From positions 1,612,110 to 1,676,109 of the forward strand of contig NZ_VTQH01000001.1 of the NCBI RefSeq assembly GCF_008763945.1: a stretch of DNA of 64,000 bases, given 5' to 3'. The translations under genes and the position numbers were made by a program. The notes beneath the pieces are model-generated. The model did no database searches. It saw nothing but the letters and a program-made list of their open reading frames with translations, and was not told the origin of the DNA. This DNA comes from Microbacterium testaceum StLB037. Lineage in GTDB: Bacteria; Actinomycetota; Actinomycetes; Actinomycetales; Microbacteriaceae. Positions 45,434 to 53,746 of the stretch are shown piece after piece. How positions within the stretch are numbered: position 1 is the stretch's first letter; each line of letters starts with the position of its first letter.

Positions 45434-45972
45434 CGGCGGATCGATCCGCCGGGGGCGCTCCGCGCAAGAGACCCGCGTTCGAGCCGCCTCTCGACCCGGC
45501 GGCCGATCCGCCACGGCGCCGGCCGATCGCCATCGTGGCGGGAGCGGTGCTCGTGCTGCTGCGGGCGGCCGCGGGGGCGCTGTGGGCGGTGAGCGTGGCG
45601 TTCTCGCTCCCGCCCTGGCTCCGGCAGATCGCGGGGGCGGCCAGCGGCGACGCCAGCGAGCCCGCGGACTTCACCGTGTCGGATGTCGGAATCGGCACGA
45701 CGGTGTTCCTCGTGATCCTCGGCATCGTCTGCGCGGTGCAGGTGGTGCTCGGCATCCGGATCCTCTTCGGGGGGAACCTCTCGAGGGTCGTCGTCATGCT
45801 CATCTCGGTCGGCTCGATCTCGGCGAGCTTCGTGGGGTGGTGGGAGTTCGGTCAGGAGATCACGGTGAGAACGACCCTGCTGACGCTGAGCCTCGACATC
45901 CTGGTGCTCCTCGCCCTCTCGAGCCGGGATGCCGCGGCGTTCTCGCGCGCGAAGAGGTCGCGGCTGGGGTGA
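45430..45972 (+). CDS. small membrane protein
   Basis: A 180-aa protein with a Pro/Arg-rich cytoplasmic N terminus (1-32) and four hydrophobic segments. No family recognised. GTG start overlaps the LssY-C gene by 4 bp, so the pair is co-translated. Confidence 0.7.
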   Translation: MTADRSAGGAPRKRPAFEPPLDPAADPPRRRPIAIVAGAVLVLLRAAAGALWAVSVAFSLPPWLRQIAGAASGDASEPADFTVSDVGIGTTVFLVILGIVCAVQVVLGIRILFGGNLSRVVVMLISVGSISASFVGWWEFGQEITVRTTLLTLSLDILVLLALSSRDAAAFSRAKRSRLG

Positions 45973-46057
45973 GACGGCGCGTTCCGGGGGTGCGTCCGGG
46001 CCGTACCCAGCCGTGGCGGGTTAGCCTGAGAGGCGCCGCGTCCTGGCGGCAGAACGG

Positions 46058-46993
46058 ATGACGCACGTGTTCGACAGTCCCATGTCGTCCTCGGCATACG
46101 AGGTGCTCCGCGTCGCGGCCGACATCGACGATGAGGGTCTGCGCCGCGCGTATCGCGTGCGTCTGCGCGAGACCCACCCCGACACCGGTGGCGACGCCGC
46201 ACTCTTCGTCCAGGTGCAGCGCGCCTGGGAGCTCGTCGGAACGCCCGAGGCGCGCAGCGCCTACGACCGCGGTCGCGGAACGGCTTCCGGGGAGTGGGGC
46301 GGCGGGGTGCCGGCATCCGCCCCCTCTCGTCCGACCGACACGCGTCCGCGTGCACGCTCGCACGGCCAGCCCGGTGGGTGGCGTCGCGAACGGTATCTCG
46401 GACTCATCCGCGAGTGGGTGGGGCGCGGCGTCGACATCCCCGACCCCTACGACCCGGCGCTGGTCCGTTCGGCCCCGCCCGAGATCCGGCACATCCTCGC
46501 CGACGCGCTCGCCGAGGAGGAGACCGCGCGCCTCGTCTCGGAGCTGGGCATGGGGTACACGGTGTGGCACGACGTCTTCGCCGACCGCGACGGCCGCGAT
46601 CCGGAGCAGAAGCTCGACCACCTCGTGCTCGGACCCAGCGGCCTCTACGCCCTGCTCAGCGAGGACTTCGGCGGTCCGGTGGGCGTGCGGCGCGGTGAGA
46701 TCACCGGCCCGAACGTCATCGGGTCGCCGGTGACCGAGCTCGTCTCGCGCGCCCGCGTGATCGCCCGTGCGGCGGGCGTCCGCTTCAGCGGAGCGATGGT
46801 CGTCCTTCCCGACGACGCCGTGCTCGACGCGATCACCGAACTCGGCAAGGTGCGCGGGACGCCCGTGGCCCTCGTCACCCGCAGCGCCCTGACCACCCTG
46901 CTCCGACGCGGTATCACCGGGGGGCGCGAGGTCGGCGGCACCGAACTGTTCGACATCCGCACGCGACTGCAGCAGCGCGTGCGACACGTCTAG
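46058..46993 (+). CDS. J-domain protein with NERD-like C-terminal region
   Basis: A 311-aa protein. Residues 8-68 are a J domain with HPD in RETHPDTGGDA, which would stimulate an Hsp70 ATPase. A Pro/Arg linker follows. Residues 160-300 resemble a nuclease-related (NERD) domain: KLDHLVLGPSGLYALLSEDF and a VVLPDDAV strand. The catalytic residues of NERD are not clear. A TAGCCT box lies about 30 nt upstream of the start. Confidence 0.78.
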   Translation: MTHVFDSPMSSSAYEVLRVAADIDDEGLRRAYRVRLRETHPDTGGDAALFVQVQRAWELVGTPEARSAYDRGRGTASGEWGGGVPASAPSRPTDTRPRARSHGQPGGWRRERYLGLIREWVGRGVDIPDPYDPALVRSAPPEIRHILADALAEEETARLVSELGMGYTVWHDVFADRDGRDPEQKLDHLVLGPSGLYALLSEDFGGPVGVRRGEITGPNVIGSPVTELVSRARVIARAAGVRFSGAMVVLPDDAVLDAITELGKVRGTPVALVTRSALTTLLRRGITGGREVGGTELFDIRTRLQQRVRHV

Positions 46994-47014
46994 ATCCATC
47001 CGCGCGGGCGTGTC

Positions 47015-47020
47015 TAGGGT
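47015..47020 (+). promoter_or_regulatory. -10 box (TAGGGT)
   Basis: TAGGGT, then GGAGTC, then ATG at 47027. The six bases between could also serve as a short Shine-Dalgarno element. Confidence 0.5.
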
Positions 47021-47026
47021 GGAGTC

Positions 47027-47209
47027 ATGAGTACCGACGAGACCTCGGGTGCCTCGGCATCCGACGACATGAAGCGCAAGTTCAAGGAAGCGCTGGAGAA
47101 GAAGAACGGTCAGCAGCGTTCGGGCCAGGCGCACCTCGACGGCCACTCCGCCGTGCAGGGCACGCACGGAGCGGTCACCAAGCGGGAGTTCCGTCGCAAG
47201 AGCGGCTGA
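47027..47209 (+). CDS. DUF5302-family small protein
   Basis: A 60-aa hydrophilic protein with DDMKRKFKEALEKKN and GQAHLDGHSAVQGTHGAV followed by RREFRRKSG-type basic end, the pattern of actinobacterial DUF5302 proteins. Function unknown. Followed by a strong terminator. Confidence 0.8.
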   Translation: MSTDETSGASASDDMKRKFKEALEKKNGQQRSGQAHLDGHSAVQGTHGAVTKREFRRKSG

Positions 47210-47222
47210 GCCCCTCTCCCCG

Positions 47223-47272
47223 ACGTGAGGTGCCGGGGACCCCTCTCGCGAGCGGTCCCCGGCACCTCACGT
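47223..47272. terminator. perfect 19-bp bidirectional terminator
   Basis: ACGTGAGGTGCCGGGGACC (47223-47241) and its exact inverted complement (47254-47272) with a 12-nt loop. On the plus strand it follows the DUF5302 gene and is trailed by gcgttt. On the minus strand its arm contains the thiD/tenA stop codon. Confidence 0.85.
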
Positions 47273-48703
47273 GCGTTTCAGGGGCGCGTCGAAGAACGCC
47301 CGCTCGAGCTCCATGGATCGGTCATAGGCGGCGGCCATCTCGCGGCGGGCGGCGGGAGATGCCGATCGTGCGGCGGCATCCGCGATCCTCTCCGCCTCGG
47401 CGGATGACGCGGCGAACGTCTCGTCGCCGTAGGCCGTGAGCCAGTCGGCGTAGGGATGGTCGGGGGTGAACGTGCCACGCCAGCGGACCCCGATGTCGGT
47501 GTAGAGCACGTAGCAGGGCAGGATCGCCGCGACCAGGACCGCGTACGACCCGCCCGCGGCAGCGGCGTGGAGGTGGTCGGTGTACGCCCACGTCGTGGGT
47601 GCGGGCTCGAGCCCCGTCGGATCGACGTGCGACTGGTGCAGCGCCGCCTCTTCCACCAGGCACGACACCGAGGCCGCCGCCCAGAACCGCTGCTCCTCGA
47701 CGGTGGGCGCGAGGGCTGCGGCGCGCGCGAGCACGCGGGCGTATTCGCGCAGATACAGCAGATCCTGCCCGAGGTACCGATCGAAGGCATCGCGGTCGAG
47801 ATCTCCGGATGCCAGACCCCGCACGAACCCGCACGCGTCGACCTCCGCGCGGATCGAGGCGGTGGCATCCCACCGCTCGCCGCTCCACGATCGACCGAGG
47901 TCGAGGTGCGGGCGCAGTTCGTGCAGGTGGTCGATCGGGCCGTTGCCCCGACCGACGTGCAGGGCTTCGGCGTGCTCCAGGGCCCCGGTGAGCCAGCGCT
48001 TCGCGCGGGTGAGGGCGTCGGGCCAGGCCAGACCGTGCGCGGCCAGTGTCGCCATCGCCGACGACAGCGAGCAGCCGGTGCCGTGGGTGTGCGGGGTGTC
48101 GACGCGGCGGCCCGAAACCTCGTGCACACCGGTGGCGTCGACGATGGCATCCGGGCAGTGTCGGCCGTCCAGGTGACCGCCCTTGAGGAGGACCGCGGTG
48201 TCGGCCACTGCCGCGAGCTGTACGGCCTGGGCGACCGCGGCCTCCCAGGTCGTCGCGACGGCTTCGCGCACCAGCACCGCGAGTTCGGGGAGGTTGGGGG
48301 TGACGAGGTCGGCGCGGTGGCAGAGTGCGCGCACGGCGTCTTCGGCGTCGGCCTCGAGGAGGCGGTCACCGCTGGTGGCGACCATGACGGGGTCGAGGAC
48401 GACGATCGGCGGTCGCGTGGCGGTGAGCCACGCATCGACGGTGGCGATGACGTCGGTCGAGCCGAGCATGCCGATCTTTACCGCGTCGATCTCGACGTCG
48501 TCGCTGACCGCACGCAACTGCTCCTCGAGGAAGGTCGTCGGCGGCACGTGGACGCTCCGGACCCCGCGGGTGTTCTGGGCGACCAGGGCCGTGACCGCGG
48601 CCATTCCGTATCCGCCGAACGCGGCGATCGACTTCAGGTCGGCCTGAATGCCCGCCCCGCCAGTCGGATCGGTGCCGGCGATGCTCAGGACGCGGGGGAT
48701 CAC
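47267..48703 (-). CDS. thiD: ThiD-TenA fusion: HMP(-P) kinase with thiaminase II
   Basis: A 478-aa fusion. Residues 1-265 are hydroxymethylpyrimidine (phosphate) kinase: LSIAGTDPTGGAGIQADL, MVATSGDRLL, VTPNLPEL, LLKGGHLDG and HTHGTGCSLSSAMA. From about 275 it is TenA, which salvages HMP from degraded thiamine: FDRYLGQDLLYLREYARVLA, CLVEEAALH and the acidic C terminus. GTG start overlaps the thiE stop by 4 bp. Last gene of the riboswitch-controlled thi operon. Confidence 0.94.
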   Translation of the reverse strand: MIPRVLSIAGTDPTGGAGIQADLKSIAAFGGYGMAAVTALVAQNTRGVRSVHVPPTTFLEEQLRAVSDDVEIDAVKIGMLGSTDVIATVDAWLTATRPPIVVLDPVMVATSGDRLLEADAEDAVRALCHRADLVTPNLPELAVLVREAVATTWEAAVAQAVQLAAVADTAVLLKGGHLDGRHCPDAIVDATGVHEVSGRRVDTPHTHGTGCSLSSAMATLAAHGLAWPDALTRAKRWLTGALEHAEALHVGRGNGPIDHLHELRPHLDLGRSWSGERWDATASIRAEVDACGFVRGLASGDLDRDAFDRYLGQDLLYLREYARVLARAAALAPTVEEQRFWAAASVSCLVEEAALHQSHVDPTGLEPAPTTWAYTDHLHAAAAGGSYAVLVAAILPCYVLYTDIGVRWRGTFTPDHPYADWLTAYGDETFAASSAEAERIADAAARSASPAARREMAAAYDRSMELERAFFDAPLKRT

Positions 48704-49362
48704 GCCTGTTCCTCCCACGCCGCGCGGAGGCGCCGGACGACCTCGCCCGGGTCGTCGGCCTCGCTCACCACAGAGACGACGGCGACTCCCGCCGCACCGG
48801 CGCGGCGGAGGGCGGTGACGTCGTCGAGACCGATTCCCCCGATCGCGACGCACGGGAGGGGAGTGGATGCCGCGAGCTCGCCGAACCCTCCGATGCCGAG
48901 TGGTCGCGGGTGGTCGGGCTTCGTCGAGGTGGCTCGGATCACGCCGACGCCGAGGTAGTCGACCGTGCCCGCGGGCAGCGCCTCCACCGCGGTGAGGTGC
49001 GCCGGGGTGTTCGCCGTCCATCCGATGAGGGCGTCGGATCCGAGCAGGGCGCGCGCCGCGTCGGCGGGCAGGTCGTTCTGGCCGAGATGGACGCCGTCGA
49101 CGCGAGCGCGGTCGTGGTGACGGAGGTGCTCGCGCGCGGCCAGGACGACGTCGAGGCGATCGTCGACGACGAACCTGCAGCGTCCCGCGACGACGTCGGC
49201 GAGGTCGAGGGTACGGGCGAACAGTTCTGCGCCGCTCGCGACCTTGTCGCGCAGCTGCACCACGCTCGCGCCCGCGGTGACGGACTCGTCGACGAGGTCG
49301 CGCAGGCGCGAGAACGGCACGCGGTGATCGGTGACGAGGTGCAGGGACAAGTCGGCGGTCAT
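48700..49362 (-). CDS. thiE: thiamine-phosphate synthase
   Basis: Couples HMP-PP to hydroxyethylthiazole phosphate, 220 aa, TIM barrel. [45 protein letters not shown] (phosphate loop) and [10 protein letters not shown] are present. The start ATG overlaps the thiM stop (ATGA) and its end overlaps thiD (GTGA). Confidence 0.95.
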   Translation of the reverse strand: MTADLSLHLVTDHRVPFSRLRDLVDESVTAGASVVQLRDKVASGAELFARTLDLADVVAGRCRFVVDDRLDVVLAAREHLRHHDRARVDGVHLGQNDLPADAARALLGSDALIGWTANTPAHLTAVEALPAGTVDYLGVGVIRATSTKPDHPRPLGIGGFGELAASTPLPCVAIGGIGLDDVTALRRAGAAGVAVVSVVSEADDPGEVVRRLRAAWEEQA

Positions 49363-50183
49363 CGTGCGACCTCGGTGTCGACGCCGACGCGTCCGTCGAG
49401 GTCGGCGGGCTGGATCGCGGCCAATTCGTCGAGGAACGCCACCGCGAACGACCCCGGCCCTCCTGTTCGGGATGCCGCCCGCTCCGACGCCACGGCCCAG
49501 ATGGCGCTGGCGGCGCTCGCCGCATCGAACTCGGGGGCGACGGCGAGCAGGCTCGCCATCGCGGCCCCGAGCGCGCAGCCGCCGCCGGTGACCTTGGTCA
49601 GCAGGGCGCTGCCGCCGGTCACGCGCGCCGTGCGGGTGGCATCCACGATGAGGTCGGTCTCTCCCGAGACGGCGACGGTGCCGCCGGTGCGGATCGCGAG
49701 GGAGCGTGCGGCGTCGAGGGCGTCTTCGGCGGAGTCGGTGGCGTCGACCCCGCGGCCGCCGGCGCCGGCTCCCGCGAGGGCGAGGATCTCGGACGCGTTC
49801 CCGCGGATGATCGCCGGTCGGTGTTCGAGGAGCTCGTGTGCGAGGGCGGTGCGCACGGGCAGGGCGCCGACGGCGACGGGGTCGAGGACCCAGGGGGTTC
49901 CCGCGGTGACGGCCTCTCGGGCGGCATCCCTTTGCTCGCTGGTGGGGGTGCCGAGGTTGATGAGCACCCCGCCCGAGATTCCGGCGAACATCCCGGCCTC
50001 TCCGGGGATGTCGCACATCGCGGGCGCCGCGCCGAGGGCGAGCAGCGCGTTGGCGGTGAAGTTCGTCACCACCGCGTTCGTGATGCACTGCGTCAGCGGG
50101 GCGGCCTCGCGCAGAGCGTCGAGGGCTGCTACGGCGGTGCTGGTTGTGAGGGTGGACGGAGACGACGACGTGCGAACGACCAT
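49359..50183 (-). CDS. thiM: hydroxyethylthiazole kinase
   Basis: Phosphorylates the thiazole alcohol for salvage, 274 aa. [54 protein letters not shown] and [12 protein letters not shown] with the catalytic Cys are seen. The ATG at 50183 has GAAGGGA at good distance; an ATG at 50192 is within the riboswitch sequence and less likely. First gene of the operon. Confidence 0.95.
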   Translation of the reverse strand: MVVRTSSSPSTLTTSTAVAALDALREAAPLTQCITNAVVTNFTANALLALGAAPAMCDIPGEAGMFAGISGGVLINLGTPTSEQRDAAREAVTAGTPWVLDPVAVGALPVRTALAHELLEHRPAIIRGNASEILALAGAGAGGRGVDATDSAEDALDAARSLAIRTGGTVAVSGETDLIVDATRTARVTGGSALLTKVTGGGCALGAAMASLLAVAPEFDAASAASAIWAVASERAASRTGGPGSFAVAFLDELAAIQPADLDGRVGVDTEVAR

Positions 50184-50192
50184 TCGCGACAT

Positions 50193-50262
50193 CCCTTCGC
50201 TAGTACGAACTAGATCAGGTTCGACGGGTGTGTTCTCAGCCCTTGCGGGCACCCCGTGTCAC
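50193..50262 (-). ncRNA. TPP riboswitch of thiM-thiE-thiD
   Basis: On the minus strand the thi box elements are present in order: GGGGTGCCC, GGGCTGAGA, then CCTGATCTAGTTCGTACTAGCG and AAGGGA leading straight into the thiM start region. The last helix abuts the ribosome site, which suggests control of translation initiation when TPP binds. A TAGCGT -10 box lies at 50271-50276. Confidence 0.93.
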
Positions 50263-50319
50263 TGTCTGGCACGCTAGCAGGTCGTCGGCCTACGGATGCC
50301 GGGCTCCGGATGCCGCGCC

Positions 50320-50684
50320 TCAGTCGTCGCGCGAGCCCGCGGCGGCGTTCTCGGAACGAGGGCCGGTCTCTTCGTCGTCTTCGAGACGAGGGGCGATGGG
50401 GCCGCCGAGGCCGCGTCGCTCGTCGCGGCGATCGGAGCGTGAGCCCGCGCCCATACCTCCGGCGCCCCGGCTGCCGGCGGCGCCGGCCGTGCCGCCGCCG
50501 GCTCCACCGGTGGTGGCCGACGTCCCGGCTCCACGGCTTCCGGCCGCGGCGGCGTTCGCGCCGGTTCCGGATGCGCCCGTGCCGCCTGCGCCGCCGCCCA
50601 GGGAGCCGGTTCCCGGGCGTCCGCCGAGCCCCGTGCCGGTGCCCGAGGCTCCGCTCTTGCCGGGTTCGTCGGGGAGGAGCCATC
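50320..50684 (-). pseudogene. Gly-rich ORF interrupted by a C4 frameshift (or sequence error)
   Basis: Reading on the minus strand, a frame from about 50670 to the stop at 50320-50322 has strong coding bias: a glycine-rich stretch (GTGTGLGGRPGTGSLGGG) followed by RSDRRDERRGLGG, an acidic patch (LEDDEETG) and PRSENAAAGSRDD at the end. It lacks an in-frame start. Dropping one C from the CCCC run at 50671-50674 would join it to the ATG at 50684 (MAPPDEPGKSG). A TAGCAT box lies 13 nt upstream of that ATG. Gly-rich proteins with such charged tails are common among actinobacterial secreted or ESX-linked proteins; the function is unknown. No other gene is seen in 50263-50820. Confidence 0.45.
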
Positions 50685-50820
50685 GTGCATGTGTGCATGC
50701 TAACGGGGACCTCCGACATTGGCCGGGGGAGAAAATCCCAGGTGGGGATAATTTCTCACGGGGTGGGCCTGTGGAGGAACAGTGCCCGAGGGGGAGTCCG
50801 GCTATGGAAGCAGGGGCACC

Positions 50821-51177
50821 TCACCGATCGCGCAGCGCCGCCCGCACGAACTCGACCGCATCGTCGGCCGAGACCCCGAGGCGGCGCACAGCCTCGACGT
50901 ACGTGCGCGCTGCACCCGCGGCGCGAGCGGAGGCCGCGTCGGCCCCCTTCACGAACGTGCCGGCACGGCCGCGCGTCTCGACGTAGCCCGCCTCCTCGAG
51001 TTCCTTGTAGGCGCGCGCGACGGTGTTCGCGGCGAGACCGAGCTCCGTCGCCAGAGCCCGAACGGGCGGCAGCCGCGTCCCCGCGACGAGCTCGCCGGCG
51101 TCGATCTGCGCGATGACCTGCGTCCGCACCTGCTCGAACGGCGGCGTCGGGGAGGTGGCATCCACGGAGAGGTTCAT
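50821..51177 (-). CDS. GntR-family regulator (YtrA-type)
   Basis: A 118-aa winged-helix repressor. FEQVRTQVIAQIDAGELVAGTRLPPVRALATELG and NTVARAYKELEEAGYVETRGRAGTFV are standard GntR DNA-binding sequences, and the short C-terminal tail is that of the YtrA subgroup. It starts 3 nt after the carboxypeptidase stop and is probably co-transcribed with it. Confidence 0.9.
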   Translation of the reverse strand: MNLSVDATSPTPPFEQVRTQVIAQIDAGELVAGTRLPPVRALATELGLAANTVARAYKELEEAGYVETRGRAGTFVKGADAASARAAGAARTYVEAVRRLGVSADDAVEFVRAALRDR

Positions 51178-51180
51178 GAC

Positions 51181-52971
51181 TCAGTCGTTCAGGCCGAAGA
51201 GGTCGAGAGGGTGGGTGAGGCGCCACCACGGGCTCGGCGGGTCGATCTCGCCGGTGAGCTTCACATCGACCGTGTCGGCGTCGACGGGACCGGTCGCGGT
51301 CAGTGTCCCGACGGTCGAGCCCGCCGTGGTGGTGTCGCCGAGGCTGAACGACGTCGAGGTCTGCGCCGCTCCGCCGTTCCACAGCACGACCGTGGCGTCG
51401 GACGCGGTCACGAGATCGATGTCGGGACCCCACAGCGTCTCGACCTTGCCGACCAGCGTGCCGGCGGACACCGACGGCTTCGGCTGCAGCTCCTGCTCGA
51501 TGCGGGAGAACAGATCCCGGGCCGCCTGATTGCGGCTGTCGGGACCGGGCTGACCGAGCACGGCGGCATATGCCCTCACGGTGGCGGAGCCGATGGTGAT
51601 GTCTTTCGCGGTCAGCAGGTTCCAGGCGTCGAGGGTGCCCGTCTTCACCCCGACCACTCCGGGGTCGGCCAGCAGGGCGTTGCCGTTCTTGAACGTGCCT
51701 GCCCCGGGCAGGGTCAGCTCGGGGGTGCGCACGATCTCGGCGATCACGGGATTGGCGAGCGCGCGCTCGGCCAGGGCGATGAGCGCCGCGGGAGTGGCGG
51801 TGTTGCCGGCCTCGATGCCGGTGGGGTTCGCGATCGTGATGCCCCCGATAACCCGCTCGGCGAGGTACTGGGTCGCGGCGGCCGAGAACTCGGCATCCGT
51901 TCCGAAGAGGTCGTTCGACAGCCGCTGCGCGTAGTTGTTGGCGGAGGCGATGAGCATGCCCTGCAGCATCTGCAGCTGCGTGAGGCTACCGTCGACGGGG
52001 ACGTCGAGCGAGGACTCCCCGCGCGCCCGGTACTGCCAGTAGTCGGCGCTGTCGGCCTGGGTGAAGGAGTAGCTCTTGCCCTGTTCTCCGGGGGCGAGCG
52101 GCAGCCGGTCGAGGACGACGAGAGCCGTCACGACCTTGGTGATGCTCGCGATCGACTCGGGCGCGCTGGCCGACGACGACAGGGTGTCGGGGACGCCGTC
52201 GATCGCGATCGCCGCTTCGCCCTCGGTGGGCCACGCCGGAACGGCCGCCGCAGCGGCGATCGGCTGCACGGCCACGGGACGGGTCGTCGGCATGACGGCG
52301 TTCAGCGGCCACAGCAGCGTCGTCGCGGCGTACGCGGCGATGATCAGCACGAAGAGAAGCGTGGGGATGACCGTGCCGGGGCGCAGGATCGGCCGGCGCG
52401 CGCCGGCGAGCAGATCCGCGGAGCGGGACGTGGCACCCGAGACGACGAACGCGGGGGCCGGGCGTGGGGCTCCCGCATCGTCGGGATCGACCCAGAGCAG
52501 CGCACCGAGCGCCACAGGAAGAGACGTCGCGGGGGTGGATGCCGCAGGCTCGGTCGCCGCGGCGGACGCAGCGCCCGCAGGGGAGACGGATGCCGGAGCC
52601 GTCACGCCGGGGGCGTCGCCGGCGGGGGAGTCGGATGCCGGGATCGCGGCGGGTGCACCGCCGGCGAGGGGGACGGACGCCGCGGAAGGTGCGTCAAGGG
52701 AAGAGTCTCCGGATGCCGTGGACTCACCCGCCGCGATGGGCGCGGGCGTCACATCGGTCGAGCCGTTCAGCGCGGGCGTCGAGGACACCTCACCCTCTCG
52801 GACCGCCGGCTCCGACCGCACGGCCGGGTACGTGGCATCCGAAATCGAGAGGGCGGGGCCCAGATCGCCCGTCGTCGACAGGGCGGGCCCGAGGTCGTCG
52901 GCGATCGCCGCGCGAGGCGGGGAATCCTGGGTACGCAGCGCACGCCGTGAGGCCGGGGTCTGCTCGTGCAC
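51181..52971 (-). CDS. D-alanyl-D-alanine carboxypeptidase-like serine hydrolase
   Basis: A 596-aa membrane-anchored penicillin-binding enzyme trimming peptidoglycan stems. A 195-residue Ala/Pro/Ser-rich cytoplasmic part comes first, then one membrane segment (201-221). The catalytic domain has SITK (276-279), SAN (343-345) and KTG (443-445), in the order of DacA-type enzymes, followed by a beta-rich C-terminal domain. The long disordered cytoplasmic part is unusual. GTG start, six bases after a TAGCGT box (52978-52983), so it looks leaderless. Confidence 0.88.
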   Translation of the reverse strand: MHEQTPASRRALRTQDSPPRAAIADDLGPALSTTGDLGPALSISDATYPAVRSEPAVREGEVSSTPALNGSTDVTPAPIAAGESTASGDSSLDAPSAASVPLAGGAPAAIPASDSPAGDAPGVTAPASVSPAGAASAAATEPAASTPATSLPVALGALLWVDPDDAGAPRPAPAFVVSGATSRSADLLAGARRPILRPGTVIPTLLFVLIIAAYAATTLLWPLNAVMPTTRPVAVQPIAAAAAVPAWPTEGEAAIAIDGVPDTLSSSASAPESIASITKVVTALVVLDRLPLAPGEQGKSYSFTQADSADYWQYRARGESSLDVPVDGSLTQLQMLQGMLIASANNYAQRLSNDLFGTDAEFSAAATQYLAERVIGGITIANPTGIEAGNTATPAALIALAERALANPVIAEIVRTPELTLPGAGTFKNGNALLADPGVVGVKTGTLDAWNLLTAKDITIGSATVRAYAAVLGQPGPDSRNQAARDLFSRIEQELQPKPSVSAGTLVGKVETLWGPDIDLVTASDATVVLWNGGAAQTSTSFSLGDTTTAGSTVGTLTATGPVDADTVDVKLTGEIDPPSPWWRLTHPLDLFGLND

Positions 52972-52977
52972 CCGCCC

Positions 52978-52983
52978 ACGCTA
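52978..52983 (-). promoter_or_regulatory. -10 box (TAGCGT), leaderless promoter of the carboxypeptidase gene
   Basis: TAGCGT on the minus strand, GGGCGG spacer, then GTG at 52971. Confidence 0.55.
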
Positions 52984-52999
52984 CCCCGCGACACCCCTC

Positions 53000-53005
53000 T
53001 ATACT
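53000..53005 (+). promoter_or_regulatory. -10 box (TATACT) upstream of the ykoE riboswitch
   Basis: TATACT lies 8-13 nt before the first conserved riboswitch base, giving a start of transcription near 53012. Confidence 0.5.
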
Positions 53006-53012
53006 CATCACG

Positions 53013-53105
53013 ACAACCACGGGAGTCCGGTGAGCCGGGCTGAGAGGAAGCGAATCCACGCTTCGACCGTCGAACCTGATCCGGATCATGCCGGCGCAGG
53101 GAGGA
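53013..53105 (+). ncRNA. TPP riboswitch of ykoE-ykoD-ykoC
   Basis: Conserved thi-box parts are seen: GGGAGTCCGG, GAGCCGGGCTGAGAGG, a variable stem (GCGAATCCACGC), then GACCGTCGAACCTGATCCGG, ATCATGCCGGCGCAGGGAGG. The closing GGGAGGAG acts as ribosome site for ykoE, so binding of TPP would hide it (translational control). Confidence 0.95.
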
Positions 53106-53110
53106 GAGAA

Positions 53111-53746
53111 ATGCACACGTCCCCGTCTGCCCTCGCGAACCGTTCGTCGGTCGCCACCACGGACCGGTTCCGCTGGCGCGTCGTCGACATCGTCGTCGCC
53201 GCCGTCCTCGGCGTCGCGATCGGACTGCTCTTCTGGGGCTGGAACACCGTCGGCGGCGTCTGGTTCACCTCGATGGACGGCCTCACCCCGGGCCTGGGCG
53301 GCATCGCCGTCGGCATCTGGCTGATCGGCGGCGTCATCGGCGGCCTCGTGATCCGAAAGCCCGGCGCGGCCCTGCTCGTCGAGCTCATCGCGGCGATCGT
53401 GTCGGCCCTGATCGGGAACGTATGGGGCGTCACCACGATCTTCTCGGGCCTCGCCCAGGGCCTGGGCGCCGAGCTGATCTTCCTCGCCTTCCTCTACCTG
53501 CGCTTCACCCTCCCCGTCGCGATGCTCGCGGGTGTGGGCGCGGGCGTCGGCGCGTGGGTGCTCGAGCTGTTCCTCACGCCCAACCTCGCCAAGTCGCTCG
53601 AGTTCAACCTCATCTACCTCGGCACCCTCGCCATCTCGGGCGCTCTGCTGGCCGGCCTCGTCGGTTGGCTCCTCGTGCGCGCCCTCGCCGCCACCGGAGC
53701 GCTCAGCCGCTTCGCCGCGGGCCGGGAAGCGCGCCGCGACGTCTGA
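53111..53746 (+). CDS. ykoE: ECF transporter S component for thiamine precursor (YkoE)
   Basis: A 211-aa membrane protein with five or six hydrophobic segments. The conserved FTSMDGLTPGLGGIAVGIWL and GNVWGVTTIFSGLAQGLGAELIF mark the YkoE family of substrate-binding (S) subunits for hydroxymethylpyrimidine or thiamine uptake. Position directly after a TPP riboswitch supports this. Confidence 0.93.
   Translation: MHTSPSALANRSSVATTDRFRWRVVDIVVAAVLGVAIGLLFWGWNTVGGVWFTSMDGLTPGLGGIAVGIWLIGGVIGGLVIRKPGAALLVELIAAIVSALIGNVWGVTTIFSGLAQGLGAELIFLAFLYLRFTLPVAMLAGVGAGVGAWVLELFLTPNLAKSLEFNLIYLGTLAISGALLAGLVGWLLVRALAATGALSRFAAGREARRDV

Noticed and set aside
50274..50690. 138-residue Pro/Ala-rich minus-strand ORF starting at a leaderless-looking ATG
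   Set aside because: Although TAGCAT lies six bases upstream, third-position GC is lower than in the overlapping Gly-rich frame, which ends in a credible charged tail; the Pro/Ala frame is taken as a shadow.
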